A DNA stretch of 64,000 nt from Leptotrichia sp. HSP-342. Its GTDB lineage: Bacteria; Fusobacteriota; Fusobacteriia; Fusobacteriales; Leptotrichiaceae. The notes below the pieces were generated by a model. That model was not told where the DNA came from and did no database searches. It was given only the letters and a program-made list of their open reading frames with translations. Position 1 is the stretch's first letter. Each line of letters starts with the position of its first letter. Position numbers and translations under genes: made by a program. Below, one piece after another: positions 17,997-27,054 of this stretch. Location: the NCBI RefSeq assembly GCF_041199995.1, contig NZ_CP165646.1, positions 1,364,001-1,428,000 on the forward strand. Direction: 5' to 3'.

Positions 17997-18827
17997 TTAA
18001 AAAACCGCTATTTCATCAATTTTTACTGTTTCATCAACATTTACTACTCCAAAATGATTTTTCCAAAATACTTTTAATTCCATTCCAAACTCTAGAAACA
18101 GTAATTCCAAAGTTTTTATCTTTGCAACATTTTCTTTATTTTTTGGTTTATTTATATAAACTATTATTTTATTTTTTTCTGATTTTTGTCTATAAATAAG
18201 TGAATCCAGAAAAAAATACTTAATTCCCAATTTAAAGTTTTTCATACAGTTGACACCATTAATTTTTTCGTTATAAATCAAAAGTACTACATATCCCTGT
18301 TCTTCCCTATTCAAAATCGAAAAATACCGTTTTAAGTTTATTCCTAAAGTTCCCTTTTTTATATCCTCCGAAATTTTTTCACAAATAACATCAATCACTG
18401 TCGTTCCACTTGTAAAATCAAGTTCCTGTAAATAATTTATCGCATTATTTTCAATATTTTTCTTAAATTTTTTTAAAACAGATATATTTCCCTTTTTTTC
18501 TTCAACTATGCTGTCTCTACCTCTAAAACTGTTTATTTTAGACTCTTTTTTAGGTGTATTTTCCATTGTCAGATTTTTAATTTTAGTATCTTTTTCCAGC
18601 TTATTTTCAAACTCAAAAAAATTATCATAATAATTTACAAAACTGGTAAAAATTTTATTAAACCTCACATACGGATTTACTTTTACAACCTTCTTTTTCA
18701 CAATTTCATTATTCAAAAAATGTGCATTTACCTCAATATATGCTGAAACACTATTTTCCAACTCAAATTGCATATTCAGAGGAACTGCCCATATATATTT
18801 ATAGCCTTTTTTATTTTTATTCGCCAT
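17997..18827 (-). CDS. Unassigned protein, second gene of an unknown operon
   Basis: A 276-residue soluble protein. It begins MANKNKKGYKYIWAVPLNMQF and has two ordered parts: an N-terminal region with SAYIEVNAHFLNNE and VNPYVRFNKIF, and a C-terminal region with IIVYINKPKN, LEFGMELKVFWKNHFG and DETVKIDEIAVF. A basic, variable linker joins them. I have a weak memory of related clostridial proteins with odd automatic names (for example iron-dependent peroxidase), which should not be trusted. The start is ATG 18827, with GGGGGT 6-7 nt ahead. It overlaps the stop of the upstream gene by 11 nt, so the two are translationally coupled. Confidence 0.65.
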   Translation of the reverse strand: MANKNKKGYKYIWAVPLNMQFELENSVSAYIEVNAHFLNNEIVKKKVVKVNPYVRFNKIFTSFVNYYDNFFEFENKLEKDTKIKNLTMENTPKKESKINSFRGRDSIVEEKKGNISVLKKFKKNIENNAINYLQELDFTSGTTVIDVICEKISEDIKKGTLGINLKRYFSILNREEQGYVVLLIYNEKINGVNCMKNFKLGIKYFFLDSLIYRQKSEKNKIIVYINKPKNKENVAKIKTLELLFLEFGMELKVFWKNHFGVVNVDETVKIDEIAVF

Positions 18828-20094
18828 ACAAGTACCCCCTGCATTCAAATTCGTTATAATTATTCTGAATTTCTGAGATTAAAAAGCTAACCTTGTCTTC
18901 TGAATATTCATCAAAATCCTTTATTTCTACAAATAGATTCAATTTCGGCTTTTTATCAGAATATCCCTTTTGAAAATCATTTTTCAAACTTTCATTACAG
19001 TCATAAGTATCTATATTTTTTTCAATGTTTTCTTTAAAATTAATATCTTTTAACAAAATTTTATCTTTTGTAAATTCATATTCCAAAAAATATTTTTCTA
19101 AAAATGCGCGGCTTCTAGTATTTCTATTTTTTGTTTGAATTTTATCGATAAAGCTCTTATTTCTAAAATTTGTAAAATGAAAATAGTCTTCTTGATTCTC
19201 GCTACTTTTTCCATAAAGTTCAAGAATTTTTCTACATTTTTCGATTGGCTTTACTGAAAATACATCCCAAATATCGCCTGTATTTTTCTTTGAAAGAATA
19301 TTTAATTTGTTTTTTCCGCTGTAATAGCAACACAAAATATCTTCATTTTCATTATTTGATACCAAAATCTGTTCATCGCTTTCAAAATTTATTGTATATT
19401 CAAAAGATATGTCAATTTTTGTCGGACGTACAAAAATGGTGCTTATTATATTTTTCTTTTCAATATTCCAAAGCAATTCCCTATCTCTTAGAACTTTATC
19501 CTGAATTTCTTCAAAATCATAAGTAATCTCATATTTTCCATTTTGAATTTTCTCCAAAATATCCTGCGACATATCAAAACCATACTCAGCCAGTTTAATC
19601 TTATAACACCTCATAAAATGCGCCATATTAATAGTTTTCCATTTTTTTCCATTAAGTTCAAAAGAATTATACAATTTTTTTATTTCGTCAAAATATCTCT
19701 CATCTTTTACAAGCCTGACTTTAACCTCGTAATTATCTCCGTCAATGTCTATCCATCCAAAAAATTCTCTTTCCAAAACCTCATTAATCTTACGTAAATC
19801 CAAATTCAAATATACATTTTCCAAATAAATATCCTTATAATTCTCATCAATAATATCTATTTTATCAACCACAGGAAAAAACACTCCATCCATTTTAAAT
19901 ACATCTTCTTTTTCCACTAATACTGTTTCAACAAAAATATCTTCATATTCGGAACTCTCATTAATTTTTGCTTCTAAAAACTTATCTTTAATTTCCCGAA
20001 ATCTCTCCTGCATCTCCACATTCATCTCAAAAAACATCTCTCTCAGACTTTTTCCAAGCATTTCCTTTTCAAAAATTTCATTCTCTCTATTCAT
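18817..20094 (-). CDS. Unassigned 425-residue protein, first gene of an unknown operon
   Basis: A soluble, very acidic and lysine-rich protein with no signal peptide. It opens with charged helices (FEMNVEMQERFREIKDKFLE) and then has DGVFFPVVDKIDIIDENYKD. In the middle are MAHFMRCYKIKLAEYGFDM and DRELLWNIEKKNIISTIFVRPTK, and it finishes with PKLNLFVEIKDFDEYSEDKVSFLI. This looks like a structural or scaffold protein rather than an enzyme: no metal, nucleotide or catalytic motif stands out. Its ATG follows GGAGGGG. It begins a three-gene minus-strand operon (20094 to 17511) just past the toxin-antitoxin pair and 3.1 kb from a VgrG-like gene. A link to a contractile injection system is possible but unproven. 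Confidence 0.65.
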   Translation of the reverse strand: MNRENEIFEKEMLGKSLREMFFEMNVEMQERFREIKDKFLEAKINESSEYEDIFVETVLVEKEDVFKMDGVFFPVVDKIDIIDENYKDIYLENVYLNLDLRKINEVLEREFFGWIDIDGDNYEVKVRLVKDERYFDEIKKLYNSFELNGKKWKTINMAHFMRCYKIKLAEYGFDMSQDILEKIQNGKYEITYDFEEIQDKVLRDRELLWNIEKKNIISTIFVRPTKIDISFEYTINFESDEQILVSNNENEDILCCYYSGKNKLNILSKKNTGDIWDVFSVKPIEKCRKILELYGKSSENQEDYFHFTNFRNKSFIDKIQTKNRNTRSRAFLEKYFLEYEFTKDKILLKDINFKENIEKNIDTYDCNESLKNDFQKGYSDKKPKLNLFVEIKDFDEYSEDKVSFLISEIQNNYNEFECRGYLYGE

Positions 20095-20315
20095 AACCCC
20101 TCCAATATTTAATTATATTTTAATTTTATCATATAATTAAATTTTTTTCAAATATTTTTATTGATTTTTTAATTTTAAAAAAATATAAAATTTTAAACCT
20201 TTACATCATTGTAAAACTGCAAAAAAAATGATAAAATTATTAGAAAATACAATAAGATACAATTCTTCTAAAAAATTCAAAAATTACAAAAATCTATTCA
20301 GGAGGAAATATTTTT

Positions 20316-20957
20316 ATGAGCTATCAAACTATAATTGTTGGAATTGCTGGAGGTACTGGTTCTGGTAAGACTAGTGTAACTCAAGCTATTATCAAAAATT
20401 TAGAAAGAACGGGAATTCATTCGATTTTGCTGGAACAGGATTCTTATTATAAGAGAAATGATCATCTAACTTATGAAGAGAGGGCTAAGTTAAATTATGA
20501 TCATCCAGATGCGATTGACTTTGACTTGCTTGAAAAGCATATACTGGCATTAAAAGATGGAAAATCTATCGAAAAGCCTATTTATGATTTCCAGGTTCAC
20601 AACAGGGTTAATGAAACTCAGCATATTGAACCTGCAAATATAATCATTGTTGAAGGTATTTTAGTACTTGCAATGGAAAAAATCAGAAGTCTTTTTGATA
20701 CAAAAATTTTTGTTGACACTGATGATGATGAAAGGCTGCTTAGAAGAATTGAGAGGGATTTAAACGAGCGGGCAAGAAGTTTTGAAAGTATAAAAAATCA
20801 ATATATTAATACTGTAAAGCCTATGCACTTGGAGTTTGTTGAACCTTCCAAAAGATATGCTGATGTTATAATTCCACGTGGAAAAGACAACAAAGTCGGT
20901 ATAAACATGGTAGCAAGCAGACTTAGATATTTGTTTAACAAAATGAATCAAAAATAA
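20316..20957 (+). CDS. udk: Uridine kinase
   Basis: Uridine/cytidine kinase (213 aa) of pyrimidine salvage, phosphorylating uridine to UMP. It has the P-loop GIAGGTGSGKTSVTQAI at residues 9-25, EQDSYYKRNDHLTYEERAKLNYDHPDAID (in part) in the nucleoside-binding region, and IVEGILVLAMEKI near 110. RRIERDLNERARSFESI lies in the LID region. Length and motif order are standard. Its ATG has AGGAGGAAA in front. It is 54 nt from the next gene, so co-transcription is possible. Confidence 0.95.
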   Translation: MSYQTIIVGIAGGTGSGKTSVTQAIIKNLERTGIHSILLEQDSYYKRNDHLTYEERAKLNYDHPDAIDFDLLEKHILALKDGKSIEKPIYDFQVHNRVNETQHIEPANIIIVEGILVLAMEKIRSLFDTKIFVDTDDDERLLRRIERDLNERARSFESIKNQYINTVKPMHLEFVEPSKRYADVIIPRGKDNKVGINMVASRLRYLFNKMNQK

Positions 20958-21011
20958 AAATAATAAAATGAAAGGAGTGTATGATTCTTAAATTATCATA
21001 CAAAAAATATT

Positions 21012-22349
21012 ATGAAAATAGTTGTAATCGGAGGCGGAGCAGCTGGAATGATGTTTTCGACTCAATATAAAAAAGCAAATCCTGAAGATGAGGTTATTTT
21101 ATTTGAAAAATCCTCTTATGTGGCTTGGGCTGGATGTCCAACACCTTATTTCATTGCTGATGAATTGAAGAAAAGTGATGTTCTGCACGGAACACCTGAA
21201 AATTTTATAAATCGTGGAATTGAAGTAAAAATTCATCACGAAGTTACAGAAATAAATTTTCAGAATAAGACTGTAACAGTAAAAGGAAATGAAATTAACG
21301 GAATAATCTTTTACGACAAACTGGTAATTGCTGTTGGGGCAAAATCATTTGTGCCAAATATTGCTGGATACTCGAAGGATTTGGAAAATGTGTTTACTTT
21401 ATCTCACGCAGAACATGCCTTTAAAATAAAAGATTATCTTAACGAAAATAAATCAAAATTAAAAAATGCAGTTGTTGTAGGAGCTGGATTTATTGGACTG
21501 GAAATGGCTGAATCATTCAGAAAAAATGGATTAAACGTTACACTTATTGAAAAGGCTGATCAAATTTTTCCAAATGTTTCTGAAAACTTGAAAAAAAGAA
21601 TTTATAAAGAAATAGAAAATAATAATGTTGAATTAAAATTAAACTCTGGCGTTTCAGAAATAATTTCTGAAAATAATATAGCAAAATCAGTAAAATTGGA
21701 TAATGGGGAAACTGTAGACTTTGATATTGCACTATTTAGTATCGGAATTACTCCAAACATTGATTTCTTGCCGAAAGAATTAAAAACTGATTCTGGGAAA
21801 ATTGTTGTAAATGATAAATTTGAGACAAATATTAAAGATGTATATGCCATTGGAGATTGCGTTTTTAACAAATATTACAAAACTGATAGAAATTTATATG
21901 CTCCATTTGGAGATGTAGCAAACAAGCATGGAATGTTCCTTGCAAAACACTTATCTGGAAAAGATGTGAGCTGGAAAGGGCTAATCCGTTCTTTTGCAAC
22001 TTCATTTTATGATGTAAAACTAGCACAAACTGGACTTTCTCTAAAAGAAGCTCTGCAATTAGGATACAATGCCGATGTAGTTTCAATGAAAGCAATGTAT
22101 AAAAATTCTGGCTTTGAAGACTCTGTTCCTGCAAGTGCCGAAATTATTTACGATAAAGACAGAAAAATTGTTCTTGGTGGAGCAATGGTAGGAAAAGAAG
22201 CAGTAGCACAATTTGTAGATCAAATGGCTATTGTTATTGCTCTTGAAACACCTATTGAAAAATTCATAGAAATTGACTTTGCATATTCCCCAACAAATGC
22301 AAGTGTTTGGAATCCGTTATTAGTAACATATAGAAAAGTTATTAAATAA
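21012..22349 (+). CDS. FAD/NAD(P)-dependent oxidoreductase, CoA-disulfide reductase type
   Basis: A 445-residue flavoprotein of the CoADR/NADH oxidase/NADH peroxidase subgroup. It has the FAD site VVIGGGAAGMMFS (residues 4-16), the redox cysteine in WAGCPTPYF (Cys42), an NAD site VVGAGFIGLEMAE near 158, and DVYAIGDCVF near 280. The C-terminal dimerisation domain follows, with a FATSFYDVKLAQTGLS segment. The single active-site Cys is as in CoA-disulfide reductases and Nox/Npr enzymes, so it probably reduces CoA disulfide, persulfides or oxygen species. Which one cannot be decided. The flanking TPY replaces the more usual LPY. It helps a fermentative anaerobe cope with oxidants. Confidence 0.87.
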   Translation: MKIVVIGGGAAGMMFSTQYKKANPEDEVILFEKSSYVAWAGCPTPYFIADELKKSDVLHGTPENFINRGIEVKIHHEVTEINFQNKTVTVKGNEINGIIFYDKLVIAVGAKSFVPNIAGYSKDLENVFTLSHAEHAFKIKDYLNENKSKLKNAVVVGAGFIGLEMAESFRKNGLNVTLIEKADQIFPNVSENLKKRIYKEIENNNVELKLNSGVSEIISENNIAKSVKLDNGETVDFDIALFSIGITPNIDFLPKELKTDSGKIVVNDKFETNIKDVYAIGDCVFNKYYKTDRNLYAPFGDVANKHGMFLAKHLSGKDVSWKGLIRSFATSFYDVKLAQTGLSLKEALQLGYNADVVSMKAMYKNSGFEDSVPASAEIIYDKDRKIVLGGAMVGKEAVAQFVDQMAIVIALETPIEKFIEIDFAYSPTNASVWNPLLVTYRKVIK

Positions 22350-22362
22350 AACAGGAGTTTTT

Positions 22363-23145
22363 ATGAAAAAGAAAATTGAAAAATTACATAAAAACAAAAG
22401 ATTTCGTATAAGTTATCAGGTTATTTTTATTTTCTTGGCATTATACAGCTTTGTCACTACACTTTTAGATTTACATGGCGATATTAGCATTTTTAATAAT
22501 CCAATCCTGGAATTTATTGATGTATCAATTTATTTAATTTTTGCAGTGGATTATTTTATACGTTTTACAAATTCAGACAATAAATTAGATTTTATTGAAA
22601 GCAATATTCCTGATTTAATCTCAATTATTCCGTATTATTCTATTTTTAGACTATTCAGAATTTTTAAGATTAGACGTTTAGCAAGAGTTTTTAAGCATTT
22701 AAAGCTGACAAAAGCTTATTTGTCTGTAAAAAAATTCTACAAAAAAATAAAAAAAATCTTGAGAGCAAATGGACTTATTTATTTGTTAATATTTGCTGTA
22801 CTTGGAATCATAGTATCTGCCCTAATAGTTTCCTATGTCGAAAAACTCTCTTATTTTAATAGCCTATGGTGGGCTTTTGTAACTGCAACTACTGTTGGTT
22901 ATGGAGATGTCTATCCGCATACATTTATTGGAAGAATAATTGCTATTTTTCTGATACTGATTGGAATGGGAACTTTTGGAATGATTACGGGAGCAATCAC
23001 AAGTTATTTCTTAAATCGGCAAACTGATTTAATTCCAGATGATGATTTAGATGAATATGTTTTAAACTCCCAAAATTACACAGATACAGAAAAACAGGAA
23101 ATTATAACTTTTATACAATTTATAAGAAACAAAAGAAAAAAATAA
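22363..23145 (+). CDS. Voltage-gated-like potassium channel
   Basis: A 260-residue 6-TM cation channel of the Kv/KvAP type. An S1-S4-like region includes RLFRIFKIRRLARVFKHLKL, with regularly spaced Arg/Lys as in a voltage sensor. The pore helix WWAFVTATTVGYGDVYPHT has the K+ selectivity filter TVGYGD at residues 177-182. The last helix contains GMGTFGMITGAITSYF. The short acidic C-terminus (DLIPDDDLDEYV) is a cytoplasmic tail without RCK domain. It probably sets membrane potential or K+ balance. It begins 13 nt after the flavoprotein gene, with ACAGGAG ahead of its ATG, so both form one operon. Confidence 0.9.
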   Translation: MKKKIEKLHKNKRFRISYQVIFIFLALYSFVTTLLDLHGDISIFNNPILEFIDVSIYLIFAVDYFIRFTNSDNKLDFIESNIPDLISIIPYYSIFRLFRIFKIRRLARVFKHLKLTKAYLSVKKFYKKIKKILRANGLIYLLIFAVLGIIVSALIVSYVEKLSYFNSLWWAFVTATTVGYGDVYPHTFIGRIIAIFLILIGMGTFGMITGAITSYFLNRQTDLIPDDDLDEYVLNSQNYTDTEKQEIITFIQFIRNKRKK

Positions 23146-23164
23146 ATTATACTAAAATCTTTTC

Positions 23165-23220
23165 AATACAGGAAGAACAGTAAGCTTTAACTAATCTTAT
23201 TATTCTCCTGTATTTTTTTA
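23165..23220 (+). terminator. Terminator after the channel gene
   Basis: AATACAGGA (23165-23173) pairs perfectly with TCCTGTATT (23206-23214), followed by six T. The loop is long. It also lies just past the convergent VgrG-like gene end (23231) and may serve both sides. Confidence 0.68.
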
Positions 23221-23230
23221 TTAACTGCTA

Positions 23231-24773
23231 TTAATTACTGTGAACTTTTTTCCCTTTAATTCTAACATCTGAACTTAATGATTCCATCGTTATTTCCTTC
23301 TCTTTCCCAATAATATTTATCTTAGAGCCATAAAAATCAGCATCCCCAATCGACTCTATCCCCAAATAATTATTAGAAGCCACTATCATATTTTGATTAG
23401 CCTTATTTACAAAATTATCTGCATTTTCAACTATATTTGGTGATTCTACGCTATATTTCTCAGCCGTTTTCACTTCAAAACTGTTCAAATTCAAGCTAAA
23501 ATTAAAATCACTCTGATTAACCTGAAAATTTCTTTTGGTATAATCACTAAACCTTCCATTTCCTTTATTGTTTATTGCCCACGACACTTTTGCAAATCGC
23601 TCGTCTTCATTTGGAAAATAAACTTCCACAGTATCATTTTCTTCAGGAGTGCAGAAAAATCCAGTATTTGTTTGCGAATAAAAAGTCTGATAACTTAATG
23701 GAAATCTTTTTATCCCATAATCATCGTACGCTTTGTCATTACTTTCATCATTGCTTCTTTCCTGAACAATTTTTTTTCAGCCCTTCTGCAAATCTGACTT
23801 CCATTTTCGCAATTCCGCTATCTTCAAACACCCGTTCAACATTTGCTTCAATTCTGCACCCTTTTATTTTTTCATTATATTTCTTGAATATGTGATAACT
23901 CTTCATATCCGTTGCTAAAAATTCACTTTTTAAAATAAAATCCTTCAAAAATATTCTAGTTTGCAATACAGAAAAACTGCCTTTATTCCCACTAGAATCT
24001 TTATCATTTCCTTCATTTTCTACAGCGTTTTCAGAAATAGAAACAGTATCTCCCAAATTTATTACTTTATTTGACTGCACTTTATAATATAGATTTTTAT
24101 AATCTCTTACCAGCGAATAATCTGAAAAATATTTATTTTCCTTCTTAATTTCTCCCATTTCTACGATTCCAAACAATATTATTCCCTGTTCTATTACAAA
24201 CATCCCCGTTTTTAATTGACTTGCAAGTCTTACCAAAAATTCCCAGTCTGTTTCATCAAACTGAACAATCAAACTGCCTATCTGCTTTTTCGCAATATCA
24301 GAATATTTTATTTCCAACTTTTTATCAGCATAATCCTTATTAATCTCATCAATTATATCTGAAAACATTAAATTCCTATCCTGAAAAACCCGATACTTCT
24401 TCTCATTTTTCCTGTCAAAAAGCACACTCTTAGAAAACGCCCTCATCAAAATCCTGCACCCATAACTCCCATAATCCAAAATCTCAAAATAATCAACAAT
24501 CCCACTAAAAACTTTTCTTTTTACATCCTTATCTGCATTAGCAAGCTCAATTTCAATCCCAACATCTTCCTTTTCAATAATTCTTTCCAAATTTTTTCTC
24601 TGCTCATCATCCATTTCCAATTGAATTTCCAGCTTCTGATGTTCATTAATATTTTCATCTAATACAAATTCCTGAATCACAAAATTCTCTAACTTTGTTT
24701 TATTCAGTATGATTCCAATATTTTTCCCTTCATACATATTTTCAACATTTACATCTTTACTCATTTTTACCAC
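23231..24773 (-). pseudogene. VgrG/Pvc8-like spike protein gene with a single frameshift
   Basis: Two overlapping-frame pieces make one spike protein. Residues 1-341 (24773-23748) have the N-terminal gp27-like part, with NIGIILNKTKLENFVIQEF, FSGIVDYFEILDYGSYGCRI and FQDRNLMFSDIIDEINKDY, and VQFDETDWEFLVRLASQL in the middle, typical of VgrG and phage late-control-D proteins. The second piece continues FCTPEENDTVEVYFPNEDERFAKVSWAINNKGN (in part), the gp5-like OB-fold, ending with repeats such as NNYLGIESIGDADFYGSKINI. The frames join at eight A on the coding strand (23777-23770); with seven A the reading continues as LKKIVQERSNDE without a stop. This is a recent mutation, slippage site or sequencing error. 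Combined length is about 513 aa. The frame beginning at GTG 23629 is not a separate gene. Confidence 0.8.
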
Positions 24774-25338
24774 CTCAATTATTTCCTTTTATTAATTTTA
24801 TTTAATAATCATTTTACAGTTTTAATCCTTAAGTACTAAAATAACAATTATTTCTAATTTTTATAAACAGAATTGTTGTTAATAAATATTTTTTCAATGA
24901 TTTATATATTTTTTCTTTTTTATAACGTAAAGGGGATCAATCGCCATCCCCTTTACAATCCCCGCTAGTCTAAGCATTTTTTTGAAACAAAAACGAAACT
25001 CGCTACGTAAAACTTCGCTCAAACAGTCGTTTTTATTCCAAAAAAATCACGACACTTTAAATTTAATTATAACAATTATAATAAAAAAAATTTTCAAAAA
25101 TATAAATAAAAAGTAATTATTAGTCAAAATAATCTGAAATTTAAAAATCTTCTATTTTAGTACTTAATTGATATTTTTAAAATAAATTATTAATTAAATA
25201 TTAATATATATTTTATTATACTATATTTTTAATTAAATTTCAATTATAATTTTAAAAATAGCTATTGCTTAAAAGCAGAATATATAAATTATAATATTCT
25301 AGATAATAAATTTCTCAAACTCTTAAAAATCAGTACAT
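24774..25338. other. Intergenic region holding structured repeat A
   Basis: About 565 bases between two minus-strand genes. It holds the structured repeat at about 24915-25065. The remaining parts (24774-24914 and 25066-25338) are AT-rich and show no ORF, promoter or repeat I can support. Confidence 0.5.
24915..25065 (-). repeat. Structured intergenic repeat, copy A (candidate RNA element)
   Basis: Core 24927-25047 aligns without gaps to 33923-34043 with 97 of 121 identities. Helix 1 pairs 24927-24937 with 24946-24956 (11 perfect pairs, identical 8-nt loop in both copies). Helix 2 pairs 24976-24996 with 25027-25047 (19 Watson-Crick plus two G-U pairs on the minus strand) around a 30-nt loop. 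All differences between the copies within helices preserve pairing. The wobble pairs are G-U only if the minus strand is transcribed. Flanks of about 12-18 nt are also similar. Confidence 0.85.
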
Positions 25339-25845
25339 TTAATCTTTATCCCAAGATTTTGGATATATTTTAAATTTAATTAATATTAAAATAACAGGGC
25401 TAAAAAATAAAGCTATTATAAATTTAGCAACTAACATTTCGTAAAATAGATTAAATTCATCTTTACCATATTTATTTATATATTTTTTAGCTTTTTCCAA
25501 TTTAATTTTTTGAGAAAAAATTTTTTCTATCTCTTCTTTTGTTAAATTAAATTTCTTTTTATTATTATCTGAATAATTAATATAAAAATATTGGTTATTT
25601 TCCATTTTCCCTATTAAATAATTTTTATCCTGATTTGAAATTTCTTCTACAACAAAACAATCTAAATTACCTTTTGACTCACATATGTTTACTGAATAAG
25701 AAGAACTGGGTCCACTTTCAAGATAATAGTATTCATTTATATCCATAAAAGTTTTCTGTATAATTTCTCCTTTAAAATAACTTTCAAAACAAAAAATAAC
25801 TAGCAGTATTGTAAATAATTTAACAAAAATCTCAAATTTTTTCAT
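25339..25845 (-). CDS. Membrane-anchored protein with two membrane segments, unknown function
   Basis: A 168-residue protein with an N-terminal hydrophobic helix (residues ~7-22, FVKLFTILLVIFCFESYF) and a C-terminal one (~138-158, FIIALFFSPVILILIKF). The extracytoplasmic middle part of about 110 residues has two cysteines (NICESKGNLDCFV), which could form a disulfide. No family recognised. AGGAGATT precedes the ATG. It lies upstream of the repeat element and the VgrG-like gene on the same strand, so a role as a secreted-effector partner or immunity protein is conceivable but not supported by any motif. Confidence 0.65.
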   Translation of the reverse strand: MKKFEIFVKLFTILLVIFCFESYFKGEIIQKTFMDINEYYYLESGPSSSYSVNICESKGNLDCFVVEEISNQDKNYLIGKMENNQYFYINYSDNNKKKFNLTKEEIEKIFSQKIKLEKAKKYINKYGKDEFNLFYEMLVAKFIIALFFSPVILILIKFKIYPKSWDKD

Positions 25846-25927
25846 TTTAATCTCCTAAATAATTTAAAAAAGCCCTTTAAAAAGCAACAAACTTAAAAAA
25901 GAGCTTCTAAAATTAATAAATATTTTC

Positions 25928-27031
25928 TTAAACATTAAATCTGAAGAACATTACATCCCCATCTTGCACAATGTACTCTTTTCCTTCCAGTCTCATTGCA
26001 CCTTTTTCTTTTGCACCGTTCCATCCGTTTAGTTCGATGAATTTGTCGAAAGACACTACTTCTGCTCTGATAAATCCTTTTTCAATGTCTGTATGAATTT
26101 CACTGGCAGATTTTTGAGCGTTTGTTCCTTGTTTTATTGTCCATGCTCTTACTTCTTTTACTCCAGCTGTAAAATATGTGATTAGTCCTAACAATTTGAA
26201 TCCTGCTCTAATTAGTCTATTTAGACTTGGTTCTTTTATTCCTAATTCGTCAATGAACATTTGTCTTTCTTCTTCGTCTTCGATTTCGATTAGTTCTGCT
26301 TCCACTTTTGCTGAAAAGGTTACTACTTCGCTATCGTACTGTTTTGCAAATTCACGCACTTTTTTTACGTAATCATTTTCAATTCCAGCCGTCAAATCTT
26401 CTTCCGAAATATTTGCGGCAAACATCATTGGTTTTACTGTTAAAAATTGATAAACTTTTATTAATTCCTCTTCTCTTTGAGTAAATTCCAATGTTTTTAA
26501 TAATTTAAATTCTTCCAGATGAACTTTACATCTTTCAAGAACTGCGACTAATTCTTTTCCTTCTGCGTTTCCTCCACGAGCCAGCTTCTGATTTTTCTGA
26601 ATTGCCCTTTCAACTGTGTCTAAATCAGCAAAAATCAATTCTGCATTAATCGTTTCAATATCTCTTATAGGATCAACGCTTCCTTCCACGTGAATAATAT
26701 TGTCATCATCAAAACATCTTACAACCTGACAAATTGCAGCTGTATTTCTAATGTTTGATAAAAACTGGTTTCCTAGTCCTTCCCCTTTTGATGCACCTTT
26801 TACAAGTCCTGCAATATCTACAAATTCAACTGTCGCTCCAACCGTTCTTTCTGGATTAACTACTTTCTCCAGATCTTTTAAACGTGGATCTGGCACGCTT
26901 ACAAGCCCTACATTTGGCTCAATTGTTGCAAATGGATAGTTTGCCGCCTCTGCATTCTGTGTTTTTGTTATTGCGTTAAATAATGTTGATTTTCCTACGT
27001 TTGGTAATCCTACAATTCCTATTCCTATCAT
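25928..27031 (-). CDS. ychF: Redox-regulated ATPase/GTPase YchF (Obg family)
   Basis: YchF/OLA1 (367 aa) is a conserved translation-associated P-loop protein that hydrolyses ATP. It has [18 protein letters not shown] (P-loop at residues 5-20) and [44 protein letters not shown] is the Switch II/G3 region. The specificity motif NISEED, in place of NKxD, is as expected for the ATP-preferring subgroup. The C-terminal TGS-like domain has [14 protein letters not shown] and [14 protein letters not shown]. Full length. The gene follows the UDG-like gene after 23 nt on the same strand. Confidence 0.95.
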   Translation of the reverse strand: MIGIGIVGLPNVGKSTLFNAITKTQNAEAANYPFATIEPNVGLVSVPDPRLKDLEKVVNPERTVGATVEFVDIAGLVKGASKGEGLGNQFLSNIRNTAAICQVVRCFDDDNIIHVEGSVDPIRDIETINAELIFADLDTVERAIQKNQKLARGGNAEGKELVAVLERCKVHLEEFKLLKTLEFTQREEELIKVYQFLTVKPMMFAANISEEDLTAGIENDYVKKVREFAKQYDSEVVTFSAKVEAELIEIEDEEERQMFIDELGIKEPSLNRLIRAGFKLLGLITYFTAGVKEVRAWTIKQGTNAQKSASEIHTDIEKGFIRAEVVSFDKFIELNGWNGAKEKGAMRLEGKEYIVQDGDVMFFRFNV

Positions 27032-27054
27032 TATTTTTTATTTCCTTTCTTCTT

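Noticed and set aside
23231..23629. Independent gene beginning at GTG 23629
   Set aside because: The frame extends upstream without a stop to the A8 tract and completes the VgrG-like protein.
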